From positions 1-33,644 of the forward strand of contig JBPOIZ010000122.1 in NCBI GenBank assembly GCA_052034115.1: a stretch of DNA of 33,644 nucleotides. Direction: 5' to 3'. Below the pieces are notes generated by a model that had not been told where the DNA came from, did not search any database, and saw nothing but the letters and a program-made list of their open reading frames with translations. Positions 24,491-31,685 of this stretch are shown piece by piece; position 1 is the first letter of the stretch, and every line of letters begins with the position of its first letter. This stretch comes from Lutibacillus sp052034115 (lineage in GTDB: Bacteria > Actinomycetota > Actinomycetes > Actinomycetales > Dermatophilaceae). Position numbers and translations under genes: made by a program.

Positions 24491-24536
24491 GCCATTGACC
24501 ACATGCCGGGGAGCCGGCCAGACCGAGGAGTACACG

Positions 24537-25106
24537 ATGAGCCAGGATCAGATCGTCGAGGTCGACGTGACGGAAGAACCGGCGCCGGTGGAGTCGAGCG
24601 AGGTGGAGGCCAGCCCGGAGCGCCGGACGCGCAGTCGAGTGTCCCACCTGGAACGTGAGGGTGAGGTCGCCGCCGACTTCTTGGAGCGGCTGCTCGACAT
24701 CGCCGACCTCGATGGCGACATCGATGTGGACGTCGACGGTGACCGCGCGGCCGTGGCCATTGTGGATTCGGAGGAGGGGCAAGTCCCGCGCAGGATGGTC
24801 GGGCCGGATGGCCGGGTCCTCGACGCGCTGCAGGAACTGACCCGCCTGGCCGTGCAGGCGGCGACGGGTGAGCGCAGCCGGCTGATGCTTGATGTCGCGG
24901 GGTTCCGCGCCGGGCGCCGCGCCGCCCTCGTCGAGATCGCCCGCACGGCCATCGCCACGGTCAAGGATGGTGGCGAGTCGGTGTCGCTCGAGCCGATGAC
25001 GGCCTTCGAGCGCAAGGTGGTGCACGACGAGGTCGCTCACGCCGGCTTGGTTTCCGAGAGCGAGGGCAGCGAGCCCAACCGCTACGTCGTGATTCTCCCC
25101 GCCTGA
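24537..25106 (+). CDS. jag: Jag/KhpB family RNA-binding protein (KH and R3H domains)
   Basis: The 189-aa protein begins with an acidic linker (VEVDVTEEPAPVESSEVE). It then has a Jag-type KH domain with the G-x-x-G loop in MVGPDGRVLDALQELTRLAVQ. It ends in an R3H domain with FRAGRRAALVEIARTAI and PMTAFERKVVHDEVA. It binds single-stranded RNA in the cytosol, and relatives influence cell division and envelope growth. The start ATG has GAGGAG six bases upstream. The yidC-jag-rsmG order is conserved across Gram-positive bacteria. Eight bases after its GEPNRYVVILPA-like end (actual ending SEPNRYVVILPA) lies a parS site. Confidence 0.93.
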   Translation: MSQDQIVEVDVTEEPAPVESSEVEASPERRTRSRVSHLEREGEVAADFLERLLDIADLDGDIDVDVDGDRAAVAIVDSEEGQVPRRMVGPDGRVLDALQELTRLAVQAATGERSRLMLDVAGFRAGRRAALVEIARTAIATVKDGGESVSLEPMTAFERKVVHDEVAHAGLVSESEGSEPNRYVVILPA

Positions 25107-25122
25107 CGTTTCACGTGAAACA
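25107..25122. promoter_or_regulatory. parS site 1 (ParB centromere)
   Basis: CGTTTCACGTGAAACA matches the parS consensus TGTTTCACGTGAAACA at 15 of 16 positions, with the 14-base palindromic core intact. It sits in the junction between jag and rsmG. Confidence 0.93.
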
Positions 25123-25165
25123 TCCCGCGCCGGAGGGCGACACACCTGGCGCCGAGGGGGCGGCT

Positions 25166-25951
25166 GTGCGCCAGCCCGAGCGGGCGGGGCGGGAGGCGCA
25201 GCGTGCTGGTCGTGCCGCCGAACCCGGTGGGGCTGGTCCTGGGGCGGCGGCCACGGGGCATGAGACGAAGCGCGCGGAGCTTCCGAGGCGGGAGGCGGAG
25301 CCGTCCACCGCTGCGACCGTGTTTGGCGATCGTCTCCGTCAGGCACGGCAGTACGTCGACCTTCTCGTCACCACTGGTATCAGCCACGGGCTGGTCGGCC
25401 CACGGGAAGCGGAACGCATCTGGACCCGGCATGTCCTCAACTGTGTCGCCGTAGCCGAGCTGGTGCCGGCCGGATCTCAGGTTGCCGATGTCGGCAGCGG
25501 GGCGGGACTGCCCGGCCTTCCCCTGGCCATCGCGCGACCGGACCTGACCGTGGTGCTCCTCGAGCCGCTGCTTCGCCGGACCACCTGGCTGACCGACGTG
25601 GTCGAGGCGATAGGGCTGGAGAACGTCGAGGTCGTCCGTGCCCGCGCCGAGGAAACGACGCTCGGGGCGGATGTCGTGACTGCGCGGGCCGTGGCGCCCT
25701 TGGCGCGGCTGGGGGAATGGTCGGCTGGACTGGTCCGCCCCGGAGGGACCCTCATTGCGCTCAAGGGTGAGACGGCCGCAGCGGAGCTGGAGCGTGACGC
25801 CGAGCACCTGCGGCGGGTCGGCTTCACCGACGGTGAGGTGCTCTCGTGCGCGATCGGGACGAGCCCACCGACGATGGTGGTCCGGCTGCGCCGCACCGAC
25901 CAACGCAGCACGCGAACCAGGCGGAGCCGACGCTCCCGTGGGCGACGCTGA
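25166..25951 (+). CDS. rsmG: 16S rRNA (guanine-N7) methyltransferase RsmG (GidB)
   Basis: The enzyme methylates N7 of G527 in 16S rRNA using S-adenosylmethionine. The SAM-binding motif VADVGSGAGLPGLPLAIA follows the family segment RIWTRHVLNCVAVAELV. Later blocks are VVLLEPLLRRTTWL, VRARAEE, DVVTARAVAPLARL and GTLIALKGETAAAEL. The N-terminus carries an extra Arg/Ala/Gly-rich linker of about 45 residues and the C-terminus is basic. GTG 25166 (261 aa) is preferred because GAGGGGG lies five bases upstream. A GTG at 25115 is in frame but lies inside the parS palindrome and lacks a ribosome binding site. It is followed by a strong hairpin. Confidence 0.93.
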   Translation: MRQPERAGREAQRAGRAAEPGGAGPGAAATGHETKRAELPRREAEPSTAATVFGDRLRQARQYVDLLVTTGISHGLVGPREAERIWTRHVLNCVAVAELVPAGSQVADVGSGAGLPGLPLAIARPDLTVVLLEPLLRRTTWLTDVVEAIGLENVEVVRARAEETTLGADVVTARAVAPLARLGEWSAGLVRPGGTLIALKGETAAAELERDAEHLRRVGFTDGEVLSCAIGTSPPTMVVRLRRTDQRSTRTRRSRRSRGRR

Positions 25952-26046
25952 ACTCTCCGGCTGACCTCAGCACCCGGCGGTCGGCACATCAGCCGTGGTC
26001 GGGCCGCGACCGCCGGTGGGTGGTCCTGAGGTGAGCCCAGACCACC

Positions 26047-26070
26047 CTCCCGGCCGGCAGCCGGCGGGAG
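26047..26070 (+). terminator. Strong hairpin downstream of rsmG
   Basis: A ten-base-pair GC stem (CTCCCG and CCGG against CCGG and CGGGAG) with one bulged G and a three-base loop starts 96 bases after the rsmG stop. It lacks a U-tract, as many actinobacterial terminators do. It would isolate rsmG from the repeat array and parA. Confidence 0.55.
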
Positions 26071-26120
26071 CTCGGGGGTTGTGACGGGCGAGGGTTGGTG
26101 TTGGCGGATCAGGCTTGGCC

Positions 26121-26583
26121 CCGTGGGGTCGCGCCGTGGGGCGACGTGTGGACGCCGCGCGCGATGTCGAAGGTCGTTGTGTCCTCACGAGGGCGACGCT
26201 GTCACTGGCCGTGTGGTGGTTGACGCTGGGCTGTTCGAGGCCGTCGGCTCCGGCGTGGAGCCGTGGGGTCGCGCCGTGGGGCGACGTGTGGACGCCGCGC
26301 GCGATGCCGAAGGGCGTTTTGTCCTCACGAGGGCGACGCTGTCGCTGGCCGTGTGGTGGTTGACGCTGGGCTGTTCGAGGCCGTCGGGTCGGGCGTGGAG
26401 CCGTGGGGTCGCGCCGTGGGGCGACGTGTGGACGCCGCGCGCGATGCCGAAGGGCGTTGTGTCCTAACGAGGGCGACGCTGTCGCTGACCGTGTGGTGGT
26501 TGACGCTGGGCTGTTCGAGGCGGTCGGGTCGGGCTGGCCCCGATCGGTCACGCCGTGGGGCGACGTGTGGACACCGCGCCCGA
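26121..26583. repeat. 140-bp tandem repeat array, three full copies plus a partial fourth
   Basis: Copies start at 26121, 26261 and 26401, each 140 bases long. A degenerate partial copy runs from about 26541 to 26583. By eye, neighbouring full copies differ at roughly five to nine positions. Each begins CCGTGGGGTCGCGCCGTGGG and contains ACGTGTGGACGCCGCGC and GGTGGTTGACGCTGGGC. Copies 2 and 3 hold the small perfect hairpin GCGACGCTGTCGC; copy 1 has a mismatch in it. The TGTGGACGC in each copy resembles a DnaA box with two mismatches. No known element is recognised. Confidence 0.9.
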
Positions 26584-26759
26584 CCGCGCAGAAGCCGGCG
26601 AGCGTAGGGAGATCCGAGGCGGGCGCGGTCTGCACGGATGACGTGGACGCGAAGCAAGGCGCCCCAGAGTTGGCGGGCGGAGTCCGGCCGTCGGGGTGCG
26701 GACGACGAGCCTCTCGACGGATTTGCTCGGATTCAACAGGCCCGCACCCCTTGTCAGAG

Positions 26760-26768
26760 GTATCCACA
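26760..26768 (+). promoter_or_regulatory. DnaA-box-like 9-mer upstream of parA
   Basis: GTATCCACA differs from TTATCCACA only in the first base. It is an isolated site about 50 bases upstream of the preferred parA start, so it could link parAB expression to DnaA, or be chance. Confidence 0.35.
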
Positions 26769-26820
26769 GGACCAGGCCGTGACGCGGGACGAGGTCCAGC
26801 GCTGTGGTTGGATGGGGCGC

Positions 26821-28173
26821 GTGAATCAGCCCGGCCATAGCCTGCGTGCCCGGGTGCGGGCCGCCTTGGGCTGGCCGCTGGACCCCAAGACGGTCCCGAC
26901 CGCTGGCCTCGGCTGGGCGACCGAGCAAGCGCCAGCCCACCCGGCCGGCACCCCTCACCCCGACCACTCCGATGGCGAACCCACCCCGCCGACCTCGCTC
27001 GCCGCTGGCGCAGGGGATGGACCGGCTGCCGGCGCGAATGTTTCACGTGAAACGGCGCCGGGGGACGGGTGGGCCCAGGACCGCGGGCATCCTCCCGCGT
27101 CGGCTTCGTCCGGTGACCCAACCCCGATCTCCCCGGCCGTTTACGTGCAAGGCGATGCCGCGGCGACCGGTCGCCAATCCCAGGGTGCTGCGGTCGAACC
27201 GGTGACCACGGGACCAACCGCTGACGTCCTGGACGACCCGTTGTCGTCCGACGTTTCACGTGAAACATCCACAGGAACGACGCACCAGCTGCCGCCGGAC
27301 GACACCGATACGCCCCTGGCACGTCTGCTGGCCGAGAACGCCCGGCGCCGGCAGGCCCTCGCCGGCGTGCGGCTACCGAAGCCCGCACACCCACGCATCC
27401 TCACGGTGGCCAACCAGAAGGGTGGTGTCGGGAAGACGACGACCACGGTGAACCTGGCCGCCGCCCTGGCCCACGGAGGGTTGTCGGTGCTCGTCATCGA
27501 CCTGGACCCGCAGGGCAACGCCAGCACCGCGCTGGGCATCGACCATCACGTCGACGTCGCCAGCATCTATGACGTCCTCGTCGACGGAACCCGGATCGAC
27601 GAGGTTACCCAGCCCTGCCCGGACGTTTCTGGGCTGCGGTGTGCTCCGTCGACGATCGACCTGGCTGGGGCCGAGATCGAGCTGGTCTCGATGGTGGCGC
27701 GGGAGGGGCGGCTCAAGAGAGCCATCGAGTCCTTGAACCGCACCTACGACTACATCTTCATCGACTGCCCCCCGAGCCTGGGGCTGCTGACCGTCAACGC
27801 CTTCGTCGCGGCGGCCGAGGTGCTCATCCCGATCCAGTGTGAGTACTACGCGCTCGAGGGTCTGAGCCAGCTGCTGCGCAATATCGAGATGGTCCGCAGT
27901 CACCTCAACCCGGAACTGCACGTGTCGACCATCTTGCTGACGATGTATGACGCCCGCACCCGGCTCAGCGCCCAAGTCGCCGACGAGGTGCGCAGCCACT
28001 TCCCGGACAAGGTGCTCTCCGCGACGGTCCCTCGATCGGTGCGTGTCTCGGAGGCGCCGGGCTTCGGCCAGACGGTGGTGACTTACGATCCGGGCAGCAG
28101 CGGGGCGTTGTCCTACCGGGAAGCAGCCGGGGAGATCGCTCGTCGCGGAGCCACGACAGACCACAAGGAGTAG
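26821..28173 (+). CDS. parA: Chromosome partitioning ATPase ParA (Soj family)
   Basis: This ParA/MinD-type ATPase segregates ParB-parS complexes. The deviant Walker A KGGVGKTTT lies at about residues 200-208, followed by VIDLDPQGNAST, the Walker B segment DYIFIDCPPSLGLLTVNA, and PIQCEYYALEGLSQLL. The N-terminal 190 residues are a low-complexity Pro/Thr/Ala/Gly extension absent from short ParA proteins. It contains VSRET twice (residues 74-78 and 145-149), each encoded by a parS palindrome. GTG 26821 (450 aa) follows a GGATGGGG stretch. GTG 26780 and ATG 26638 are in-frame alternatives, so the start is uncertain. The parA stop is six bases before parB. Confidence 0.93.
   Translation: MNQPGHSLRARVRAALGWPLDPKTVPTAGLGWATEQAPAHPAGTPHPDHSDGEPTPPTSLAAGAGDGPAAGANVSRETAPGDGWAQDRGHPPASASSGDPTPISPAVYVQGDAAATGRQSQGAAVEPVTTGPTADVLDDPLSSDVSRETSTGTTHQLPPDDTDTPLARLLAENARRRQALAGVRLPKPAHPRILTVANQKGGVGKTTTTVNLAAALAHGGLSVLVIDLDPQGNASTALGIDHHVDVASIYDVLVDGTRIDEVTQPCPDVSGLRCAPSTIDLAGAEIELVSMVAREGRLKRAIESLNRTYDYIFIDCPPSLGLLTVNAFVAAAEVLIPIQCEYYALEGLSQLLRNIEMVRSHLNPELHVSTILLTMYDARTRLSAQVADEVRSHFPDKVLSATVPRSVRVSEAPGFGQTVVTYDPGSSGALSYREAAGEIARRGATTDHKE
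27039..27054. promoter_or_regulatory. parS site 2, inside the parA reading frame
   Basis: TGTTTCACGTGAAACG matches the parS consensus at 15 of 16 positions. In the parA frame it encodes the pentapeptide VSRET. Confidence 0.93.
27252..27267. promoter_or_regulatory. parS site 3, inside the parA reading frame
   Basis: CGTTTCACGTGAAACA matches the parS consensus at 15 of 16 positions and again encodes VSRET in the parA frame, 213 bases (71 codons) after site 2. Confidence 0.93.
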
Positions 28174-28179
28174 CAGCCG

Positions 28180-29133
28180 ATGGCAGACAAGCGCAGGGGT
28201 CTGGGTCGTGGCCTCGGAGCACTCATCCCGACGTCGACCACGGCCAGCGCGCGCCCGGTCGACGTCTTCTTCCCCGAGGGTCCTTCGCCAGATGCCCAGC
28301 CGGACGGGCCGGACACCCTGGCCGTCGTTCCCGGAGCGTCGTATGGCGAGATCCCCGTCGAGAGCATCCGCCCGAATCCGCGACAGCCGCGCACCGTGTT
28401 CGATGAAGATGAGCTCGCCGAGCTGGTCCACTCGGTGCGCGAGATCGGCGTTCTCCAACCGGTAGTGGTGCGCCGGGTGCCAGGGCAGGAGGGTACCTAC
28501 GAGCTCATCATGGGGGAGCGGCGGTTGCGGGCCTGTCGACAGGCCGGCCTGGAGACCATCCCGGCCATCGTCAAGGACACGCAGGATGACGCCATGCTGC
28601 GCGACGCCCTCCTGGAGAACCTGCACCGCTCCCAGCTCAACCCACTCGAGGAGGCTGCGGCATACCAGCAGCTTCTCGAGGACTTCGGCTGCACCCAAGA
28701 GGAGCTCGCCGCCCGGATCGGCCGATCCCGCCCTCAGGTGACCAACACCATCCGCCTCCTTCGCCTCCCTCCGCTGGTGGCGAGACGAGTGGCTGCGGGC
28801 GTGCTCTCGGCCGGCCACGCACGGGCCCTGCTCGCCTTGCCGGACGGTGCCGCGATGGAGCGGATGGCGCAGCGTGTGGTCGCCGAGGGTATGTCGGTGC
28901 GCACCGTCGAGGAGCTCGTGACCCTGGGCGAGACCCCGCCTGCGGCCGCGACGACCCGCAAGCCGAGGGCCGGGGCCCATCACCCCAAGCTCGACGAGAT
29001 CCAGGCCAGGCTTGAGGACCACTTCGATACCCGGGTCGCCATCGCGTTGGGGCAACGCAAGGGGAAGGTCACCATCGAGTTCGCCTCGTTCGACGACCTC
29101 AACCGGATCGTCGGCCTCATGGGAGCCGACTGA
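28180..29133 (+). CDS. parB: Chromosome partitioning protein ParB
   Basis: The 317-aa CTP-dependent DNA clamp loads at parS and spreads. The N-terminal ParA-stimulating patch is RRGLGRGLGALIP (5-17). The CTPase/ParB domain includes IRPNPRQPRTVF, GVLQPVVVRRV and the box GERRLRACR (112-120). ENLHRSQLNPLEEA leads into the helix-turn-helix TQEELAARIGRSRPQVTNTI, and the C-terminal dimerisation domain ends KVTIEFASFDDLNRIVGLM. ATG 28180 has AAGGAG in the end of parA nine bases upstream. It forms an operon with parA and converges on trxA. Confidence 0.97.
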   Translation: MADKRRGLGRGLGALIPTSTTASARPVDVFFPEGPSPDAQPDGPDTLAVVPGASYGEIPVESIRPNPRQPRTVFDEDELAELVHSVREIGVLQPVVVRRVPGQEGTYELIMGERRLRACRQAGLETIPAIVKDTQDDAMLRDALLENLHRSQLNPLEEAAAYQQLLEDFGCTQEELAARIGRSRPQVTNTIRLLRLPPLVARRVAAGVLSAGHARALLALPDGAAMERMAQRVVAEGMSVRTVEELVTLGETPPAAATTRKPRAGAHHPKLDEIQARLEDHFDTRVAIALGQRKGKVTIEFASFDDLNRIVGLMGAD

Positions 29134-29135
29134 GC

Positions 29136-29153
29136 GGCGTCAGGGCCGACGCC
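29136..29153. terminator. Hairpin between convergent parB and trxA
   Basis: GGCGTC pairs with GACGCC around a six-base loop in the 43-bp gap between the two stop codons. Its position suits a bidirectional terminator; the stem is short and no U-tract follows. Confidence 0.5.
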
Positions 29154-29176
29154 ACCAGAGGGTCAGACGGGCCCGG

Positions 29177-29500
29177 TCAGCCGAGGAACTGGCTCAGTTC
29201 GCGCAGCAGGATCGGCTTGGGCTTGGCGCCGATCATCGACTTGACGACCTCGCCACCGACATAGACGTTCAGCGTCGGGATGGACACGATGCCGTACTTC
29301 GCCACGGTCTTCGGGTTCTCGTCGGTGTTGAGCTTGACGACGTCGATCTTGTCTCCGTAGTCCGCGGCGATCTCCTCCAGGACCGGAGCGACGGCTCGGC
29401 ACGGACCGCACCAGACCGCCCAGAAGTCCACGAGGACGGGCTTGTCGTTCTTGAGGACGTCCGCCTCGAAGGTGGCGTCGGTGGTGGTCTTGGTGGCCAC
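29177..29500 (-). CDS. trxA: Thioredoxin
   Basis: The 107-aa thioredoxin keeps cytosolic proteins reduced. The active site is FWAVWCGPCRAVAPVLEE, followed by VVKLNTDENP, the cis-proline YGIVSIPTLNVYVGG and the glycine-rich GAKPKPIL. GTG 29500 has AAAGGA six bases upstream, and VATKTTTDATFEADVL is a normal N-terminus; the longer open frame to 29689 overlaps trxB and is rejected. It lies 68 bases downstream of trxB on the same strand, the usual redox operon. Confidence 0.97.
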   Translation of the reverse strand: MATKTTTDATFEADVLKNDKPVLVDFWAVWCGPCRAVAPVLEEIAADYGDKIDVVKLNTDENPKTVAKYGIVSIPTLNVYVGGEVVKSMIGAKPKPILLRELSQFLG

Positions 29501-29568
29501 GGGGGTCCTTTCCTGGAGGTTCGGTCTGGTCGTCAAGTATGACGAACGGTGCTGACAGTGGTGACGCG

Positions 29569-30519
29569 TCAGGGCGTGCGGGCGTCGTCGAGGTGAGCGA
29601 GGTAGCGCTCGGCATCGAGGGCGGCCGCGCACCCTGACCCGGCGGCCGTGATGGCTTGGCGGTAGGAGTGGTCGACGAGGTCTCCGCACGCGAACACGCC
29701 CGCCACGCTGGTGAGCGTCGTGCGGCCCTGCACCAGGACATAACCCTCGTCGTCGAGATCCACGACCCCCTTGACGAGTTCATTGCGCGGGTCGTGGCCG
29801 ATCGCCACGAAGACAGCGGTCACCGGAAGGTCGCGGGTCTGTCCCGTGACGGTGTCCCGTAGCGTCACCCCACTGACCCGGTCCGCGCCGTGGATCGCCT
29901 CGACCGCGGAGTTCCAGGCGAAGGAGATCTTGTCGTTGCTCGCCGCCCGGTCGGCCATGATCTTGCTGGCCCGCAGCGTGTCCCGGCGGTGGACGATGGT
30001 GACCGATCGGGCGAACTTGGTCAGGAAGGTGGCCTCTTCTACGGCGGAGTCACCGCCCCCGACGACGGCGATGTCCTGATCGCGGAAGAAGAAGCCGTCG
30101 CAGGTCGCACACCAGGAGACTCCCCGGCCGGAGAGCCGCTTCTCGTCGGGCAACCCCAACTCGCGGTATGCCGAGCCCATCGCCAGGATGACGGCGCGGG
30201 CGTGGTGAACTGAGCCATCACCAGCGGTGACGGTCTTGACCGGCCCGGACACATCCAGCTCGGTCACGTCGTCGGTGACCAACTCGGCGCCGAAGCGCTC
30301 CGCCTGTGCGCGCATCTGCATCATCAGATCCGGCCCCATGATGCCCTCGGCGAACCCGGGAAAGTTCTCCACCTCGGTGGTGTTCATGAGCGCGCCGCCC
30401 ATGGTCACCGAACCCTCGAACACCAGCGGGTGCAGATTGGCGCGGGCGGCATACACCGCGGCCGTGTAGCCGGCCGGCCCCGACCCGACGATGATGACAT
30501 TGCGGATGTCGGTGCCCAT
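29569..30519 (-). CDS. trxB: Thioredoxin reductase (NADPH)
   Basis: The 316-aa flavoenzyme reduces thioredoxin with NADPH. The FAD-binding motif is VIIVGSGPAGYTAAVYAARA, the redox-active pair is in VSWCATCDGFFF, the NADPH motif is VVGGGDSAVEEA, and the C-terminal FAD segment is VFACGDLVDHSYRQAITAAGSG. ATG 30519 (MGTDIRNV) is preferred because GGGAG lies eight bases upstream; ATG 30534 has none. A SigR/SigH-like promoter (30595-30620) lies upstream. The order sigM, anti-sigma, trxB, trxA matches the mycobacterial chromosome. Confidence 0.97.
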   Translation of the reverse strand: MGTDIRNVIIVGSGPAGYTAAVYAARANLHPLVFEGSVTMGGALMNTTEVENFPGFAEGIMGPDLMMQMRAQAERFGAELVTDDVTELDVSGPVKTVTAGDGSVHHARAVILAMGSAYRELGLPDEKRLSGRGVSWCATCDGFFFRDQDIAVVGGGDSAVEEATFLTKFARSVTIVHRRDTLRASKIMADRAASNDKISFAWNSAVEAIHGADRVSGVTLRDTVTGQTRDLPVTAVFVAIGHDPRNELVKGVVDLDDEGYVLVQGRTTLTSVAGVFACGDLVDHSYRQAITAAGSGCAAALDAERYLAHLDDARTP

Positions 30520-30594
30520 GCCCAGATCTCCCATCGCGAGCGCGCCGACAGCCCCGGAAAGGGGGGTCGCAGCGCGGCAGCAGTCGTCCTGCCC

Positions 30595-30620
30595 AACCGA
30601 TCCTAGGGCGTGGTTGTTCC
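30595..30620 (-). promoter_or_regulatory. SigR/SigH-type promoter candidate for trxB-trxA
   Basis: On the minus strand GGAAC is followed after 18 bases by GTT (as CGGTTG), fitting the oxidative-stress ECF consensus GGAAY-N18-GTT known for SigR/SigH. Thioredoxin reductase is a classic target. It lies about 75 bases before the trxB start. An overlapping TAGGAT could serve a housekeeping promoter. Confidence 0.45.
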
Positions 30621-30711
30621 TTACCCCTGGTCACCGACGGTGTCCATGCCCTGGTGTTGGTCGGCCTACTCCGCCCGTGCCCTCCCGCCGGCACCGCCAG
30701 CGCCCCGCCGC

Positions 30712-30825
30712 CGGGTGCGAACCGCTGCGGGCCAGGGCAGGACCCCAGAGGCGAGCAGGCCGGGTGTGAACGGCTGCGGTCAGGGCAGGACCCCAGAGGC
30801 GAGCAGGCCGGGTGCCGCTGCGCTG
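30712..30825. repeat. 48-bp direct repeat spanning the anti-sigma gene 3' end
   Basis: An identical 34-base block (starting CAGGGCAGGACCCCAGAGGC) occurs at 30733-30766 and 30781-30814, period 48, with further partial similarity on the upstream side from 30712. One copy encodes the last residues of the anti-sigma protein (PGLLASGVLP and stop); the other lies just past the stop codon. Confidence 0.8.
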
Positions 30826-31589
30826 CAGCTGCGTTGCACGGCGAAGGCACGCCGATCGTCCAGGACGATGATCATCGCCGGCGCACCCTCGAAGGTGCCG
30901 ATGTCGACGCGCAGGCGCTGGGCCGGGCTGACGCCCAGCCCGGCCAGGCATCCGGTCATCGCCTCCGTGGGCGGGCCCTCGGCGGCCGCCCCCACGTCGG
31001 TGCCCCCCGCGAGCCTCGCGGCGACCTCGAGCCAAGACGTCGAGGAGTATGCCGTGCCGGAGCTCGACTGATCGACCGAGAACGACCCGGAGGTCGCGCC
31101 GTTCACCTCGGGCACGGCGCTTCCGCCGCCGGCGCCTTTGTCCTCGGCGCCGGCCCGTGCCGGCGCGCTCCCTGCGGTGGTTGCCGAGCCACCCTGCAGG
31201 CCGGTGAGCAGCGACTGCCCCACGACGACGGCGAAGACGCCACCCGCGGCGGCGGCCAGGACGACGCCCCATCGCCGGCCCGGGCGACGCACCTCGGGCG
31301 TCGATCGATGCTGGGCGGATGACGCCCGCAGCGGGACGACCTCGCCGCCGGTGTCGTCGGGGGCCGACGCTGCACCGGCGAAGCGCTCAGCCGCCAGCGC
31401 GGACTCGATCCGTCGGGCGACGTCTGCGGGCATGGGACCTGGGTCCGGCAAGGCCGCTAGGAGCGCGGCAATGCCGGTGGTGTCCTCGGCGAGGTCGACG
31501 TCGAGTGCCTCATCGACGTCCGCCGACGACCGCTCGGAGGGCGTCGGCGGCACGGGGACGTCGGATCGGCCGTGTGTCATGTCCTCCAT
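30780..31589 (-). CDS. Probable membrane-anchored anti-sigma factor
   Basis: The 269-aa protein lies 96 bases downstream of the sigM-like gene, where mycobacteria encode the SigM anti-sigma factor. The N-terminal half is acidic (DVDEALDVDLAEDTTGIAAL, then LPDPGPMPADVARRIESAL). One membrane segment follows (WGVVLAAAAGGVFAVVVGQSLL, about 107-128), then a Ser/Gly/Ala-rich extracytoplasmic region with AMTGCLAGLGV and a second Cys near RSCSAAAPG. I see no canonical zinc-binding HxxxCxxC motif, so the call rests on topology and context. ATG 31589 has GGGGAGG five bases upstream. The 3' end lies in a 48-bp repeat. Confidence 0.75.
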   Translation of the reverse strand: MEDMTHGRSDVPVPPTPSERSSADVDEALDVDLAEDTTGIAALLAALPDPGPMPADVARRIESALAAERFAGAASAPDDTGGEVVPLRASSAQHRSTPEVRRPGRRWGVVLAAAAGGVFAVVVGQSLLTGLQGGSATTAGSAPARAGAEDKGAGGGSAVPEVNGATSGSFSVDQSSSGTAYSSTSWLEVAARLAGGTDVGAAAEGPPTEAMTGCLAGLGVSPAQRLRVDIGTFEGAPAMIIVLDDRRAFAVQRSCSAAAPGLLASGVLP

Positions 31590-31685
31590 GGCCGCCTCCC
31601 CACCGTCGTCGAAACCTGTATGCGTCGCCTATCGATGAGACGGCGCTCGGGCCGCACCGGTTCCACCGGCCGGCCGATGCTCTGA

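Larger units (their letters stand above)
25952..26820. other. Long non-coding interval between rsmG and parA
   Basis: These 869 bases hold a terminator-like hairpin (26047-26070), a 140-bp tandem repeat array (26121 to about 26583) and a DnaA-box-like GTATCCACA at 26760-26768. I see no supported gene. Open frames exist on both strands, but the repeat unit is not a multiple of three, so no frame is conserved from copy to copy. Confidence 0.75.

Noticed and set aside
26121..26583. CRISPR array
   Set aside because: The units are 140 bp with no unique spacers between short repeats, and no cas genes are present.
26081..26607. Plus-strand open frames across the tandem repeats as a repeat protein
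   Set aside because: Each copy is read in a different frame, Trp/Arg/Gly-rich translations have no family resemblance, and no consistent ribosome binding site precedes them.
25967..27394. A 475-codon minus-strand open frame through the repeat array and parA 5' end
   Set aside because: The repeat period of 140 breaks any repeated protein pattern, and the frame runs antisense to the ParA N-terminus; it is a composition artefact.
27373..29055. A 560-codon minus-strand open frame
   Set aside because: It is the complement of parA and parB, whose motifs are unmistakable on the plus strand.
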